A DNA stretch of 10,058 nucleotides from an uncultured Victivallaceae bacterium (GCA_934663655.1 CAKUKT010000071.1:1-10058), one strand, 5' to 3'; shown: positions 1-7,330, counted from the first letter of the stretch. Notes: generated by a model from the letters alone, not told the origin. Made by a program: numbers and translations.

Positions 1-846
1 GAGATTCGCTTCGTACAATTCCGGCGCCAGGCGCCGCTCCCGGAGCACCGGAACCACGCACTCCACGCTGCCGGCGGCGTACATCGCGGTGCCGGGTTCG
101 ACGGCGCCGCAGCCGAGCGCACCGATCACCTGGTCGTGGCCGCCGGTAACCCAGAGGACTTCGGTGTCAAGGTTCAATCCGGCGGCCATTTCCGGGGTGA
201 CGAAACCGACCGGAGTGCCGGAAGGCATGGGTTCAGCCAGGCGGCTCTCGTCGAGTTCGAGTTCGTCGAGGAGTTCCCGGTTCCACCGGTGGTCACCGAG
301 GTCGAAAAGCATGGTCCTTCCCGCCAGCGGCCAGCCGATCGCCGCCCGGCCGGTCAGGTGGAAACAGAGCAGATCCTCGAAGCACAGAAAACGCGCCGCC
401 CGCCTGAACACCTCCGGTTCGTGTGACTTCAGCCAGAGCAGCTTCGCCAGCGTAAACATTCCCGACGCCGTGTGTCCGGTGATCCGGTAAAGTTTTTCCC
501 CTCCGAAGCGACGCACAAATTCAGTGATATCCTCCGTCGCCCGAGAATCGCCCGATATCATCGCCGGCGCCAGCACCCCGCCGGCCGCATCCAGCGGCGT
601 GAAGGCCTCCCCCTGTGACGAACACGCCAGCGCCCGTACCGGGGAGGTTCGTCGAACCATCCCGGCGCATTCGGCGATAACCGCCAGCGCCGCCTCGATT
701 ACCTCCGCGCCGTCAAGTTCCATCCGTCCGGGGGCCGGAATTTTATGCCCATATTTGCGGTATGACGTCGCCAGCGGCGTGCCGTCAGCAGCATAGGCGA
801 CCGCCTTTACCTGACTCGAACCGATGTCGATCCCGAGATAGCTCAT
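1..846 (-). CDS. FGGY-family carbohydrate kinase, N-terminal part (C-terminus beyond window)
   Basis: This would be a cytoplasmic ATP-dependent kinase that phosphorylates a ketose or related sugar, most simply the product of the isomerase encoded just upstream. The 282 visible residues begin MSYLGIDIGSSQVKAVAY, the phosphate-1 loop of the FGGY/actin-like fold. Residues 77-104 (SSQGEAF through MISGDSRA) match the sugar-site segment. TLAKLLWLK at 132-140 closely resembles FGGY signature 1. TGGHDQVIGALG at 234-245 holds the expected catalytic aspartate (Asp238). Family members run about 480-520 residues, so a little over half is present. The start at 846 is supported by a GGAG (858-855) eight bases upstream, inside the 3' end of the isomerase gene. 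Only two bases separate the two genes, so translational coupling is likely. Xylulokinase, fuculokinase and rhamnulokinase cannot be separated by eye. Confidence 0.93.
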   Translation of the reverse strand, partial: MSYLGIDIGSSQVKAVAYAADGTPLATSYRKYGHKIPAPGRMELDGAEVIEAALAVIAECAGMVRRTSPVRALACSSQGEAFTPLDAAGGVLAPAMISGDSRATEDITEFVRRFGGEKLYRITGHTASGMFTLAKLLWLKSHEPEVFRRAARFLCFEDLLCFHLTGRAAIGWPLAGRTMLFDLGDHRWNRELLDELELDESRLAEPMPSGTPVGFVTPEMAAGLNLDTEVLWVTGGHDQVIGALGCGAVEPGTAMYAAGSVECVVPVLRERRLAPELYEANL

Positions 847-848
847 CT

Positions 849-2246
849 TTACAACTCCACGGCGTCATATCCAAGATAACTTCCGAAGGCTTCGTCAAGC
901 GCCTGCTTCCAGTTGCCGGGAGTGACGCTGACATGGTGACGGAAGCCGCCGCGCCCGATCACATTGAGCTTGTGCTGAAGTCCGGCGATATGCGCCGCAC
1001 CGCCACAGCCGAAAAACTCCTCACCCAGCGGCGCGCCGGTAAACTCTCCCTCGCCGCTGTAGAAACGCAGCCGCCCGTCCCGGGTCATCGTCGAGGCGAA
1101 GGTGAAGTTCATCGGGCGGATGAAGCCGACGTTGCAGCCGAAACCACAGCCGGCCCCGAGCGACTTGGCGAACATCAGATGATCAATGACCCGGCCCGCT
1201 CCAGTCATCAGTCGGCGCGGGATCGAGCCGCAGTGAAAGAGAATACAGCCGTCGGGATCCCCGGGATAATTGTTGTTCCAGTCGAGACAGGCGGTCGGCT
1301 CCTGCGACGCAGCCTGTAACGCCAGCATGGTGACCGCATTGCCGACATCCAGTTCGCAGGCGGCGGGGAAATTGCGGTCGTTGAGTTCGCCCAGAATCAC
1401 GCACGGAGAAATTTTCAGCGTCTCCTGGAGGTCGCTCCAGCAGCGCAGCGCCAGCGCATCAAGTTCGTGTTCAGCGATGAGCTGGTCGAGCGCGACTGAA
1501 ATTTTCGCGAGCACCAGCTGCTTGTCGGCCGGAACCCCGGAGAAGTCCGCAAATGCGTCGAAATCAGCAAGTTTGGCCGCGATTTCCGGGGCCTCATTAC
1601 GGATTTTCCCCACCTTTACCAGCAGGTCGGAATTGTCGAACACCTCGGTGGTGATGCCGTATTTCTGCAGTGCGATTTCATCGAAACGAATTGTTTTGAA
1701 TAAAGTCGGACGAGCGCCGACCGCACCGATCCGGCAGCGTTTCAACCGGCGAACGATCCGGCAGACCGCGCCGAACTGCCGCGCTTCATTTGCAAACAGA
1801 GGATCCGACGGCGCCAGCGTGTGCGGTTCCCAGGCGGTGAAGGGAATATTGAACTGCGTGAACACATCCATTACCGAGAACTTACCGCAGAATGCATCCC
1901 GCCGGTGCGCAAAATCCATCTTGTCGAGTTCGTCCGGCCAGGCGATCACCCAGATCGGCACCCCGGCATTCCGCAATGCCTCCGAAGCCCCGTTCTCATC
2001 GCCGAAGTTGGGCAGGCAGAGAATCACTCCGTCGAACCTGCCTTGGTTTTCCTCCAGAAAACGCGCATAAACCCGCCCCTCCGCAGCGGTCTCCACCGCC
2101 CCGTAACGGGTCGCCTCCACCGGCAGCGACAACGTGCCGAACCCAAGTTCCTCCAGCCGGGCCTTCACTTCGTCGCGCGCCGCGGCGATCAGCGATTCCG
2201 GAAAAAATCCCCGGTTACCGAAAAACAATGCGAAAGTGGTCTTCAT
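849..2246 (-). CDS. L-fucose/L-arabinose isomerase-family protein
   Basis: A 465-residue cytoplasmic sugar isomerase of the FucI/AraA fold (COG2407-like), expected to interconvert an aldose and its ketose using a divalent metal. Residues 1-140 resemble the N-terminal substrate domain (DGVILCLPNFGDENGA at 72-87, PIWVIAWPDELDK at 97-109). The C-terminal half has the family pattern: GELNDRNFPAACELDVGNAV at 286-305, LDWNNNYPG at 321-329, CILFHCGSIPR at 334-344 and FRHHVSVTPGNW at 435-446. By order and context, Glu298, Asp322 and His437 or His438 correspond to the Glu/Asp/His metal ligands of E. coli FucI; that assignment is inference. The open frame reaches back to 2672, but the real start is at 2246: AGGAG (2260-2256) lies nine bases upstream and family similarity starts there. 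It is first in an operon with the FGGY kinase and divergent from a PocR/AraC regulator. The protein is shorter than E. coli FucI (about 590), so the substrate is uncertain. Confidence 0.9.
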   Translation of the reverse strand: MKTTFALFFGNRGFFPESLIAAARDEVKARLEELGFGTLSLPVEATRYGAVETAAEGRVYARFLEENQGRFDGVILCLPNFGDENGASEALRNAGVPIWVIAWPDELDKMDFAHRRDAFCGKFSVMDVFTQFNIPFTAWEPHTLAPSDPLFANEARQFGAVCRIVRRLKRCRIGAVGARPTLFKTIRFDEIALQKYGITTEVFDNSDLLVKVGKIRNEAPEIAAKLADFDAFADFSGVPADKQLVLAKISVALDQLIAEHELDALALRCWSDLQETLKISPCVILGELNDRNFPAACELDVGNAVTMLALQAASQEPTACLDWNNNYPGDPDGCILFHCGSIPRRLMTGAGRVIDHLMFAKSLGAGCGFGCNVGFIRPMNFTFASTMTRDGRLRFYSGEGEFTGAPLGEEFFGCGGAAHIAGLQHKLNVIGRGGFRHHVSVTPGNWKQALDEAFGSYLGYDAVEL

Positions 2247-2420
2247 TTCCGACGTCTCCTTTCCTGTGAAATTGACCTGGGCCGTTACCGGTAATATAGT
2301 TCGATCCCCGTCAAAGAGAATAGAGGGAAAATCTTTTTCATGTATAAACAGGCAATTTCTGCAAAATATGCTATATTGAATATCAGCAGTGAAAATCGAC
2401 ACGCCGACGGAGGATCTTTT
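2247..2420. promoter_or_regulatory. Divergent control region between the isomerase operon and the PocR/AraC regulator
   Basis: This 174-base region is AT-rich and lies between two genes that point away from each other. It must hold both promoters. On the minus strand a TATATT box (2298-2293) could serve as -10 for the isomerase operon, but no good -35 stands at the right distance, as expected for an activator-dependent promoter. A perfect 10-base palindrome (2285-2294) overlaps it. On the plus strand TATATT at 2372-2377 is a possible -10 for the regulator, also with a poor -35. ATATT-G-AATAT at 2373-2383 forms a short odd-centred dyad. Ribosome sites flank the region: AGGAG at 2260-2256 for the isomerase and GGAGG at 2409-2413 for the regulator. 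Confidence 0.5.
2285..2294. promoter_or_regulatory. Perfect palindrome TTACCGGTAA, possible operator
   Basis: TTACCGGTAA is its own reverse complement. It sits about 40 bases upstream of the isomerase start and overlaps the candidate minus-strand -10 box (2298-2293). A protein bound here would block or tune transcription start. AraC proteins more often bind direct repeats, so this may belong to another regulator or be chance. The role is inferred from position only. Confidence 0.25.
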
Positions 2421-3299
2421 ATGCCGGAATATACCATTCAGACCGGGGAGATGAACCGGATCATGGAGCTTCTTTTCCATGTGCTGAACTTGCGGATCAC
2501 CTTTTTCGATCTCCGCGAAGAGGAGGTGGACAGCTTCACCATCAAGGAGATGAGTCCATTCTGCCGCAGCCGGCGTCAGGATCCGGATTTCAACGCCCGC
2601 TGCATTGAATGCGACCGCACGCATCTGGCGGAAGCGAAACGCCGGCGTGACATTCACATCTACCGTTGTCACGCCGGCTTACTGGAGGGAATTGTCCCGC
2701 TCACCAACCGGAGCGGGATCTATCTCGGAGCGATCGTCTTCGGCCAGCTGGCCGACCGGGAATCACCGGTGGCGGGAGTGCGGGTGTCCAGCGTCGAAAA
2801 AATGCTCGACATCGGCAGACTGCTGAAATACCTCAGCGAATACATCTGCGAAAATGAGTTGATCCGCCGCAGCAGCCGCCACTGGACGCTGCAGCTCGAG
2901 GAATATGTCGCCGAACACCTCGACGAACCGCTGACACTCGGTAAAATCGCCGCCCGCCTGGGGCGTTCCGTGTCGTTCCTCTCCCACAACATCCCGGTGG
3001 AGTTCGGCGTACCCTTCAAGGCCTGGTTGCGGGAGCGCAAGATGGCCCGCGCCCGCGAAATGCTCGCCGCCGGAGCCGGTGTCGCCGAATGCGCGTTCGA
3101 ACTCGGCTATTACGATGCGTTTTATTTCTCCCGGGAATTTAAACGGTTTCACGGCATCGCGCCCCGGGAATGGCGGCGCGCCGCGGCGGGAGATGGGGAA
3201 CTTCCGGCTAAGGGAGAAATTCCAGGGTGTAGAGTTCCGCCTCCTGCAGTTCTCCGCGCACCCGGAACCGTCCCGCGGGCAGCCGGTCGAAAAGCGTGA
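2421..3299 (+). CDS. PocR-domain AraC-family transcriptional regulator
   Basis: A 292-residue DNA-binding regulator. Residues 10-145 match the PocR sensory domain: a hydrophobic N-terminal helix region, FCRSRRQDPDFNARCIECDR at 47-66, IYRCHAGLLEGIVPL at 80-94 and YLGAIVFGQLAD at 101-112. The cysteines at 48, 61, 64 and 83 are the family's typical set and may bind a ligand or metal. Residues 155-253 are the AraC double helix-turn-helix, with TLGKIAARLGRS at 172-183 and FELGYYDAFYFSREFKRFHG at 226-245 followed by the usual IAPREWRR. The start at 2421 is set by GGAGG (2409-2413) seven bases upstream; the open frame reaches back to 2340 without a ribosome site. It is divergent from the isomerase-kinase operon, so it probably senses a sugar or a breakdown product and controls that operon. 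Residues 254-292 are a Pro/Arg/Ala-rich tail outside the family, and the last 30 codons lie antisense to the end of the next gene. Confidence 0.92.
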   Translation: MPEYTIQTGEMNRIMELLFHVLNLRITFFDLREEEVDSFTIKEMSPFCRSRRQDPDFNARCIECDRTHLAEAKRRRDIHIYRCHAGLLEGIVPLTNRSGIYLGAIVFGQLADRESPVAGVRVSSVEKMLDIGRLLKYLSEYICENELIRRSSRHWTLQLEEYVAEHLDEPLTLGKIAARLGRSVSFLSHNIPVEFGVPFKAWLRERKMARAREMLAAGAGVAECAFELGYYDAFYFSREFKRFHGIAPREWRRAAAGDGELPAKGEIPGCRVPPPAVLRAPGTVPRAAGRKA

Positions 3300-6261
3300 T
3301 TTCCGTACCATCGACGTCGCCGTCGAATTTTTTCTCCGCCATTACCGCGCCATCTTCGCCGATCAGGCGGAACACCGCGCTGCCGCGGTCGCCGATCCGC
3401 AGATTCGCCACCAGTCGCCCCGACGCCTCAAACGGCACGGTTTCAAATTCTCCGGACTCCCCCGGCAATGCGGTCAACGCAAACCAGCCGTCCTTGCGGA
3501 TTTCGGCGATTCCCACCGAGGTGACAGCCTGACGGGTATGTTCGGCCAGCCGCTCCCAGGATCCCCCGAACAGCGGTTGAAAATAGGGCCATTCGGCAAG
3601 ACGACGGGGTTCAAACTTCCTTCGCATGTAATCGGCGGTGAGCACCGCTGCGCTCGCATTGAGGTAATGAACAACCTCGCTCTGAAAATGATAATGGTTG
3701 TTGTTCCATTTGAGCAGCATGTAGTATTTGCCGTCGCGCTCCACAAAACGGTCCGAGGGATAACCGCCGCCCCGCCGCCAGTCATCCGGCTCGCCATTGC
3801 CGACAAACGGCGGCGCCCCGTGGAAACGCGTCCACCGGAAACCATCCCAGCTGTAGACCAGCACCACCTTCATCTGCTGATGCAGCGCATCATAATCGTT
3901 GAGAAAGGCCAGCCGCAGACCGCCGCCGCGCGGCAGCCGCGTGACCACACCGCCGTAATGCTGGTCGGCCACCGGATCCTCCACTCCGGGAACACCGATA
4001 TAGGCGCGTTCCCAGTTGATCCCGTCCGCTGTACGCCAGACCGCGACAATCCGCGCCAGATCGTTAATGTTGTCGAACGGAGCCGTACACGGTTCGAACC
4101 GTTTCAGATGGCGCCCCTGCGCGTAATGAAGATATTTACCGTCATCAGAAAGCCACTGACCGAAGCCGAGGTCGCTTCCGGAATCGGAATTTTCAAACCC
4201 GCTGCCGTCATTCTGACTATACACCAGCGGCGTTTTCCGCAGAATCAGCACCTCGCCGTTCTCCCGGTACCACAGCGGCCAGGTCGAACTGTGCGGCGGA
4301 CGCATCACCTGCCAGTCGTAATCGGTATACCCATCCTCATCCGGCCGGGTCGGCGTCACCCACACCACCTTTACCTGACGCAGGTTGACCGGACCATCCA
4401 GTTCGGGATCGTAAAAACGATAATGGAGCTGACCGTTCACCGGTTTCGGGCTCCAGTCGGGCCGGGCCGCCGCGGGAAGTTCCGCGAGCAACGGATTTCC
4501 GACATATTCGCCCGCCGGAAATTCTCCCGGCGTCACCTCCCACTCCCCCGCCTCCAGATTCTTCTCAGTGGCCACCCAGGGACGCTTCGACGCCGCCTTC
4601 CACTGCCGGTTGAGAGTGTGATAACCAATCCGGATCCGGCCGTCTTTTCCCAGTTCCATCCGGTAACCGAAAACGATGAACTCATCGTCATTCGGGGTTC
4701 CGATCACCACCGGATAACGTTTCGTCACCCCGGGACGGATGACCAGTCCGCGCCGTGACGCCAGATAAAAATCATCCGGGAAAAAGAGTTTGAGACCGTC
4801 CGCCCGGTGTGGCGGCGCCACGGCACATTCCGGCGCGGTCGCATGGCGCAGCAGTCTTCGGAGGCTGCCGCGATTTCCGGCGGCATCGGCCGCTGCATCG
4901 GCGACGGTGGCGATATATTCTCCATTGGGCAGTGAAGCAAGTTCAAATGCAAGCTGGTTCTCCCCGGGAGCAAGTTCAAGGTGCCGCTCCGGGATCACGC
5001 TCTTTCCGGAACCGCGTTCCGTCAGTGTAACCACCACCGGCAACGCTTCGCTCCGGTGATTGACGACAAGCAGATTTGCGGTGCGCTGCGTCGGATACTG
5101 ACCGTCATACACCGGCAATCGAAATTCTCCCGACACCATGGCTCCGAAACGTTCATCCAGCAGGTGCACCCCCTCCCCCGGCGGCGTCAAAAATCGGAAT
5201 CCCCGCAACGTCACCGGGGAACTCTCCAGAAGCTCCAGCTGAAGCTTGGTAACCTTCTCCTCCGGTTTGAACTCCAGCACCACCCGGTTTCCACCCGCCC
5301 TCTCCCCCAGCAGGGTGCGGTGGCCAAGCGCATTGAGCGCGTAGAGCCGGAAGGCTCCCAGAGCGCGGGATCCATCATCCTCACCGCTGATGATCACCGC
5401 TCCGCTGATTGTCACATTCTGCACAAACTCAAATTCCAGCAGATTACGTCCGGCAGCGGGTTCGATCACCGCTTTGGCGGCCGGATCGTCGACACACAAC
5501 GTGCCGATATCCGGGCGGCGTTCGCCGGAAAGAGAAATCCTCGCCTGATCTGCGACATTTTTCCGTCCCCGCGTCGACGGTTCGTCGTCGACCTCGATCC
5601 GCAGCTCATCGAGGTAGTAGCTGTTGTTTTCCGGCAGCTGCCTGGTCAGTCGCAACCCGCGCAGCCGCCCCGACCCGTGCAGCGGATAGAGCATCGGCGC
5701 GTAATGCTCCCTGCCGTCGGCATCGACGATACCGACACGATAGTTCTTCTCATTGGGAGAAAAATCGACCACCAGTTCATTCCATGCTTCGGGCTTGATC
5801 TCCAGCCCGGACGCATGCGCCCACTTCTTACTGCCATCCCAGCCGAAAATCCGGCTGTTCTGGATCAGCACCGCGCCGGGGAAATTATTTCCCTCGCAGT
5901 CATCGAACAAAATCGCCCCCTGCCCTTGAGCACCGATCCAGACTGAAAAATAGAACCGGAAATCATATCCCTCCTTCACCGCCTCATCGCGCCACAACCT
6001 CAGATCTCCGAATGTGCCGTTGCGGGTCAACTTCAGTGCATGCGGTGCACTTCGCACCGGTTCGGTGACAATTTCCAGACCGCCGGGCGGAGCTTCCGAC
6101 CGAAACTCCCCGCCGCGACTCCGGCTGTCGCCGCCCCCACCGGTCAACTCCCCCGGAGTGAACGGTGACGAATCGAAGTTCTGTTCAAGATATAGTTCCG
6201 TTGCCCCGACACCGGACCAAACGAGCGGGAACAATGTCAATGCGAATACCGCGCTCTTCAT
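3208..6261 (-). CDS. Large secreted glycosidase-like protein: LamG-like N-terminus, beta-propeller-like core, C-terminal sandwich module
   Basis: A 1017-residue exported protein of unknown activity. Residues 1-20 form a signal peptide (MKSAVFALTLFPLVWSGVGA) with likely cleavage after VGA. Residues 60-225 look like a concanavalin/LamG-type beta-sandwich, ending in the YYLDELRIEV strand typical of such modules. Residues 370-460 look like an Ig- or CARDB-like spacer (LLVVNHRSEALPVVV, PNGEYIATV). Residues 640-930 carry repeated blade-like motifs (TADGINWERAY at 744-754, SWDGFRWTRFHG at 804-815, VERDGKYYMLLKW at 840-852), resembling five-bladed propeller glycosidases of the GH32/GH43/GH117 kind. 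The catalytic acids cannot be assigned. Residues 930-1017 match a C-terminal module I recall from Lentisphaerota and Planctomycetes proteins, ending EAELYTLEFLP. The second of two close ATGs (6261) is preferred because GAGAGG (6275-6270) is then eight bases away rather than two. That ribosome site spans the prepilin gene's stop, which suggests coupling. The 3' end overlaps the PocR/AraC gene. Confidence 0.85.
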   Translation of the reverse strand: MKSAVFALTLFPLVWSGVGATELYLEQNFDSSPFTPGELTGGGGDSRSRGGEFRSEAPPGGLEIVTEPVRSAPHALKLTRNGTFGDLRLWRDEAVKEGYDFRFYFSVWIGAQGQGAILFDDCEGNNFPGAVLIQNSRIFGWDGSKKWAHASGLEIKPEAWNELVVDFSPNEKNYRVGIVDADGREHYAPMLYPLHGSGRLRGLRLTRQLPENNSYYLDELRIEVDDEPSTRGRKNVADQARISLSGERRPDIGTLCVDDPAAKAVIEPAAGRNLLEFEFVQNVTISGAVIISGEDDGSRALGAFRLYALNALGHRTLLGERAGGNRVVLEFKPEEKVTKLQLELLESSPVTLRGFRFLTPPGEGVHLLDERFGAMVSGEFRLPVYDGQYPTQRTANLLVVNHRSEALPVVVTLTERGSGKSVIPERHLELAPGENQLAFELASLPNGEYIATVADAAADAAGNRGSLRRLLRHATAPECAVAPPHRADGLKLFFPDDFYLASRRGLVIRPGVTKRYPVVIGTPNDDEFIVFGYRMELGKDGRIRIGYHTLNRQWKAASKRPWVATEKNLEAGEWEVTPGEFPAGEYVGNPLLAELPAAARPDWSPKPVNGQLHYRFYDPELDGPVNLRQVKVVWVTPTRPDEDGYTDYDWQVMRPPHSSTWPLWYRENGEVLILRKTPLVYSQNDGSGFENSDSGSDLGFGQWLSDDGKYLHYAQGRHLKRFEPCTAPFDNINDLARIVAVWRTADGINWERAYIGVPGVEDPVADQHYGGVVTRLPRGGGLRLAFLNDYDALHQQMKVVLVYSWDGFRWTRFHGAPPFVGNGEPDDWRRGGGYPSDRFVERDGKYYMLLKWNNNHYHFQSEVVHYLNASAAVLTADYMRRKFEPRRLAEWPYFQPLFGGSWERLAEHTRQAVTSVGIAEIRKDGWFALTALPGESGEFETVPFEASGRLVANLRIGDRGSAVFRLIGEDGAVMAEKKFDGDVDGTEITLFDRLPAGRFRVRGELQEAELYTLEFLP

Positions 6262-6273
6262 CGTCATATCCTC

Positions 6274-7233
6274 TCAATAGCTGTAGGAGAGTCCCGGTTT
6301 CCGGTCCCCGATATAGAACCCCCAGGCGTAATCCATCGCGTAGTCGCGCGGATTGGCCCGGACCATATTGTGAAACTCCACCGGGGACTGCGCCGCGGCA
6401 TGTCCATCTACAAATGCGATATTGAAGCGTTCATTGTGGCGGGCGCTCATGCACACGTTATTCAGCGGCATATAGAGCATGTAGTTCTGTTTGTTGGAGG
6501 AACTGATCCAGCTGTCGGCAAAGAGCATGGTCGTCGTCGGCCCGCTTATTCTCCGGGTGTTCAACGTCCGGTAGCTTACCGCCGCATCGTTGGTGAAGTC
6601 CAGCAGCTGCCCGTGGTAGATGATATATTTGTAAGGGGTGTTGTCGCCTGCCCCTCCGGAAGCCAGGCAGTACACCCCGAATGTATAGGCATACTGTTTG
6701 TAAACTCCGATCGGTCCCCCGTCGGAGCGGGACGCGCAGGAGAATAACTTTCCGGATAAGTCATCCGGAAGATAATTGAGAAGCGCCAGTGAATCCGCCC
6801 ATCCGATCGGAGAACGGCCGGCGAAGGGCATCAGATTGCGAAGTACGAAATTACCGCGATTGTCATTGCCGTAGAACTGTGACCCGAGCACACATTGTTT
6901 CTGGCGGGAGAGACAGTCACTCGCTTTGGCCGCTTCCCTCGCTTTGGATAGTGCCGGCATCAACATCGCCGCCAGTATAGCGATGATCGCAATCACCACC
7001 AAAAGTTCGATCAGTGTGAAGCAGACGCGGGAGGCGGCAGCCGCTGCGGTTCGCCTCCGGGCGGGAGAGAGTTTTCCGGGAAGCCCCCTCCCTCCCTCCA
7101 GCCCGTCATCCACGGCCACGACATCTCCGGTTGGAACGAGAACGAATTCGCCGCCCCACCTTAAGATCAGCGATCCCGGAATCTGCCGCGCTCTTAAATG
7201 CCGCCCCATCGTCGATTTTCCAACCATACCCAT
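6274..7233 (-). CDS. Prepilin-like protein with N-terminal methylation motif and H-X9-DG C-terminus
   Basis: A 319-residue type IV pilin/pseudopilin-like envelope protein. At 72 begins [18 protein letters not shown], the class III prepilin signature: Phe72 at +1, Glu76 at +5 and a hydrophobic helix to about 95, followed by [20 protein letters not shown], standard for the Lentisphaerota/Planctomycetes H-X9-DG family. The C-terminal hallmark is at 266-277: His266, nine residues, then Asp-Gly ([17 protein letters not shown]). Cysteines at 107, 114 and 166 are visible. The start at 7233 is supported by GGAGG (7245-7241) seven bases upstream, giving an unusually long 71-residue leader, with Cys71 rather than Gly before the cleavage point. 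A strong promoter lies upstream. The gene heads an operon with the large secreted protein 12 bases downstream, so it may help export, anchor or display that protein. This role is inferred from context; the family's function is not settled. Confidence 0.93.
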   Translation of the reverse strand: MGMVGKSTMGRHLRARQIPGSLILRWGGEFVLVPTGDVVAVDDGLEGGRGLPGKLSPARRRTAAAAASRVCFTLIELLVVIAIIAILAAMLMPALSKAREAAKASDCLSRQKQCVLGSQFYGNDNRGNFVLRNLMPFAGRSPIGWADSLALLNYLPDDLSGKLFSCASRSDGGPIGVYKQYAYTFGVYCLASGGAGDNTPYKYIIYHGQLLDFTNDAAVSYRTLNTRRISGPTTTMLFADSWISSSNKQNYMLYMPLNNVCMSARHNERFNIAFVDGHAAAQSPVEFHNMVRANPRDYAMDYAWGFYIGDRKPGLSYSY

Positions 7234-7282
7234 AGCCGATCCTCCATCCGGTTATTGTGGCAGTTTTTGCTTTTTATTTAAT

Positions 7283-7310
7283 ATTATACTTGATTTTTCC
7301 CAAATGGCAA
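7283..7310 (-). promoter_or_regulatory. Sigma70-type promoter of the prepilin/secreted-protein operon
   Basis: Read on the minus strand, TTGCCA (7310-7305) and a perfect TATAAT (7288-7283) are separated by 16 bases. Transcription would start near 7276, giving a leader of about 42 bases before the ATG at 7233 with its GGAGG site. This is the best promoter match in the window. It lies in a markedly AT-rich stretch between two divergent genes. Confidence 0.7.
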
Positions 7311-7320
7311 TGGATATTAT
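7290..7320 (+). promoter_or_regulatory. Possible plus-strand promoter of the cupin-AraC regulator
   Basis: TTGATT (7290-7295) and TATTAT (7315-7320) are separated by 19 bases, longer than the ideal 17. The start would be near 7327, about 44 bases upstream of the ATG at 7371. The site overlaps the opposing prepilin-operon promoter almost completely, so the two RNA polymerases would compete. The match is moderate and the call is tentative. Confidence 0.35.
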
Positions 7321-7330
7321 GGTACCATTT
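7302..7330. promoter_or_regulatory. Candidate operator: ATGG repeats and a KpnI-type palindrome
   Basis: Downstream of the minus-strand promoter's -35 side there is AAATGG (7302-7307), two further ATGG copies (7310-7313 and 7319-7322) and the perfect palindrome ATGGTACCAT (7319-7328). AAATGG and CCATTT (7325-7330) form an inverted pair. The spacing of the ATGG copies (about nine bases each) is close to one helical turn, and the position beside the -35 is where an AraC activator would bind. No known consensus is matched. Confidence 0.3.

Noticed and set aside
762..2070. Plus-strand open frames (762-1319 and 1270-2070) opposite the isomerase
   Set aside because: The minus-strand frame shows clear isomerase motifs, while these translations are low-complexity Ser/Arg-rich and match nothing recognisable.
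2247..2672. N-terminal extension of the isomerase frame to 2672
   Set aside because: The extension would cover the promoter region and the start of the divergent regulator, lacks family similarity and is bypassed by a good ribosome site before 2246.
3079..4758. A 559-codon open frame on the plus strand
   Set aside because: It runs antisense to the well-supported secreted-protein gene, has no ribosome site at its start and its translation is rich in Arg, Pro and His as expected from the reverse frame of GC-rich coding DNA.
4981..5946. A 321-codon open frame on the plus strand
   Set aside because: Antisense to the secreted-protein gene, with no domain or ribosome site. It is a shadow frame caused by high GC.
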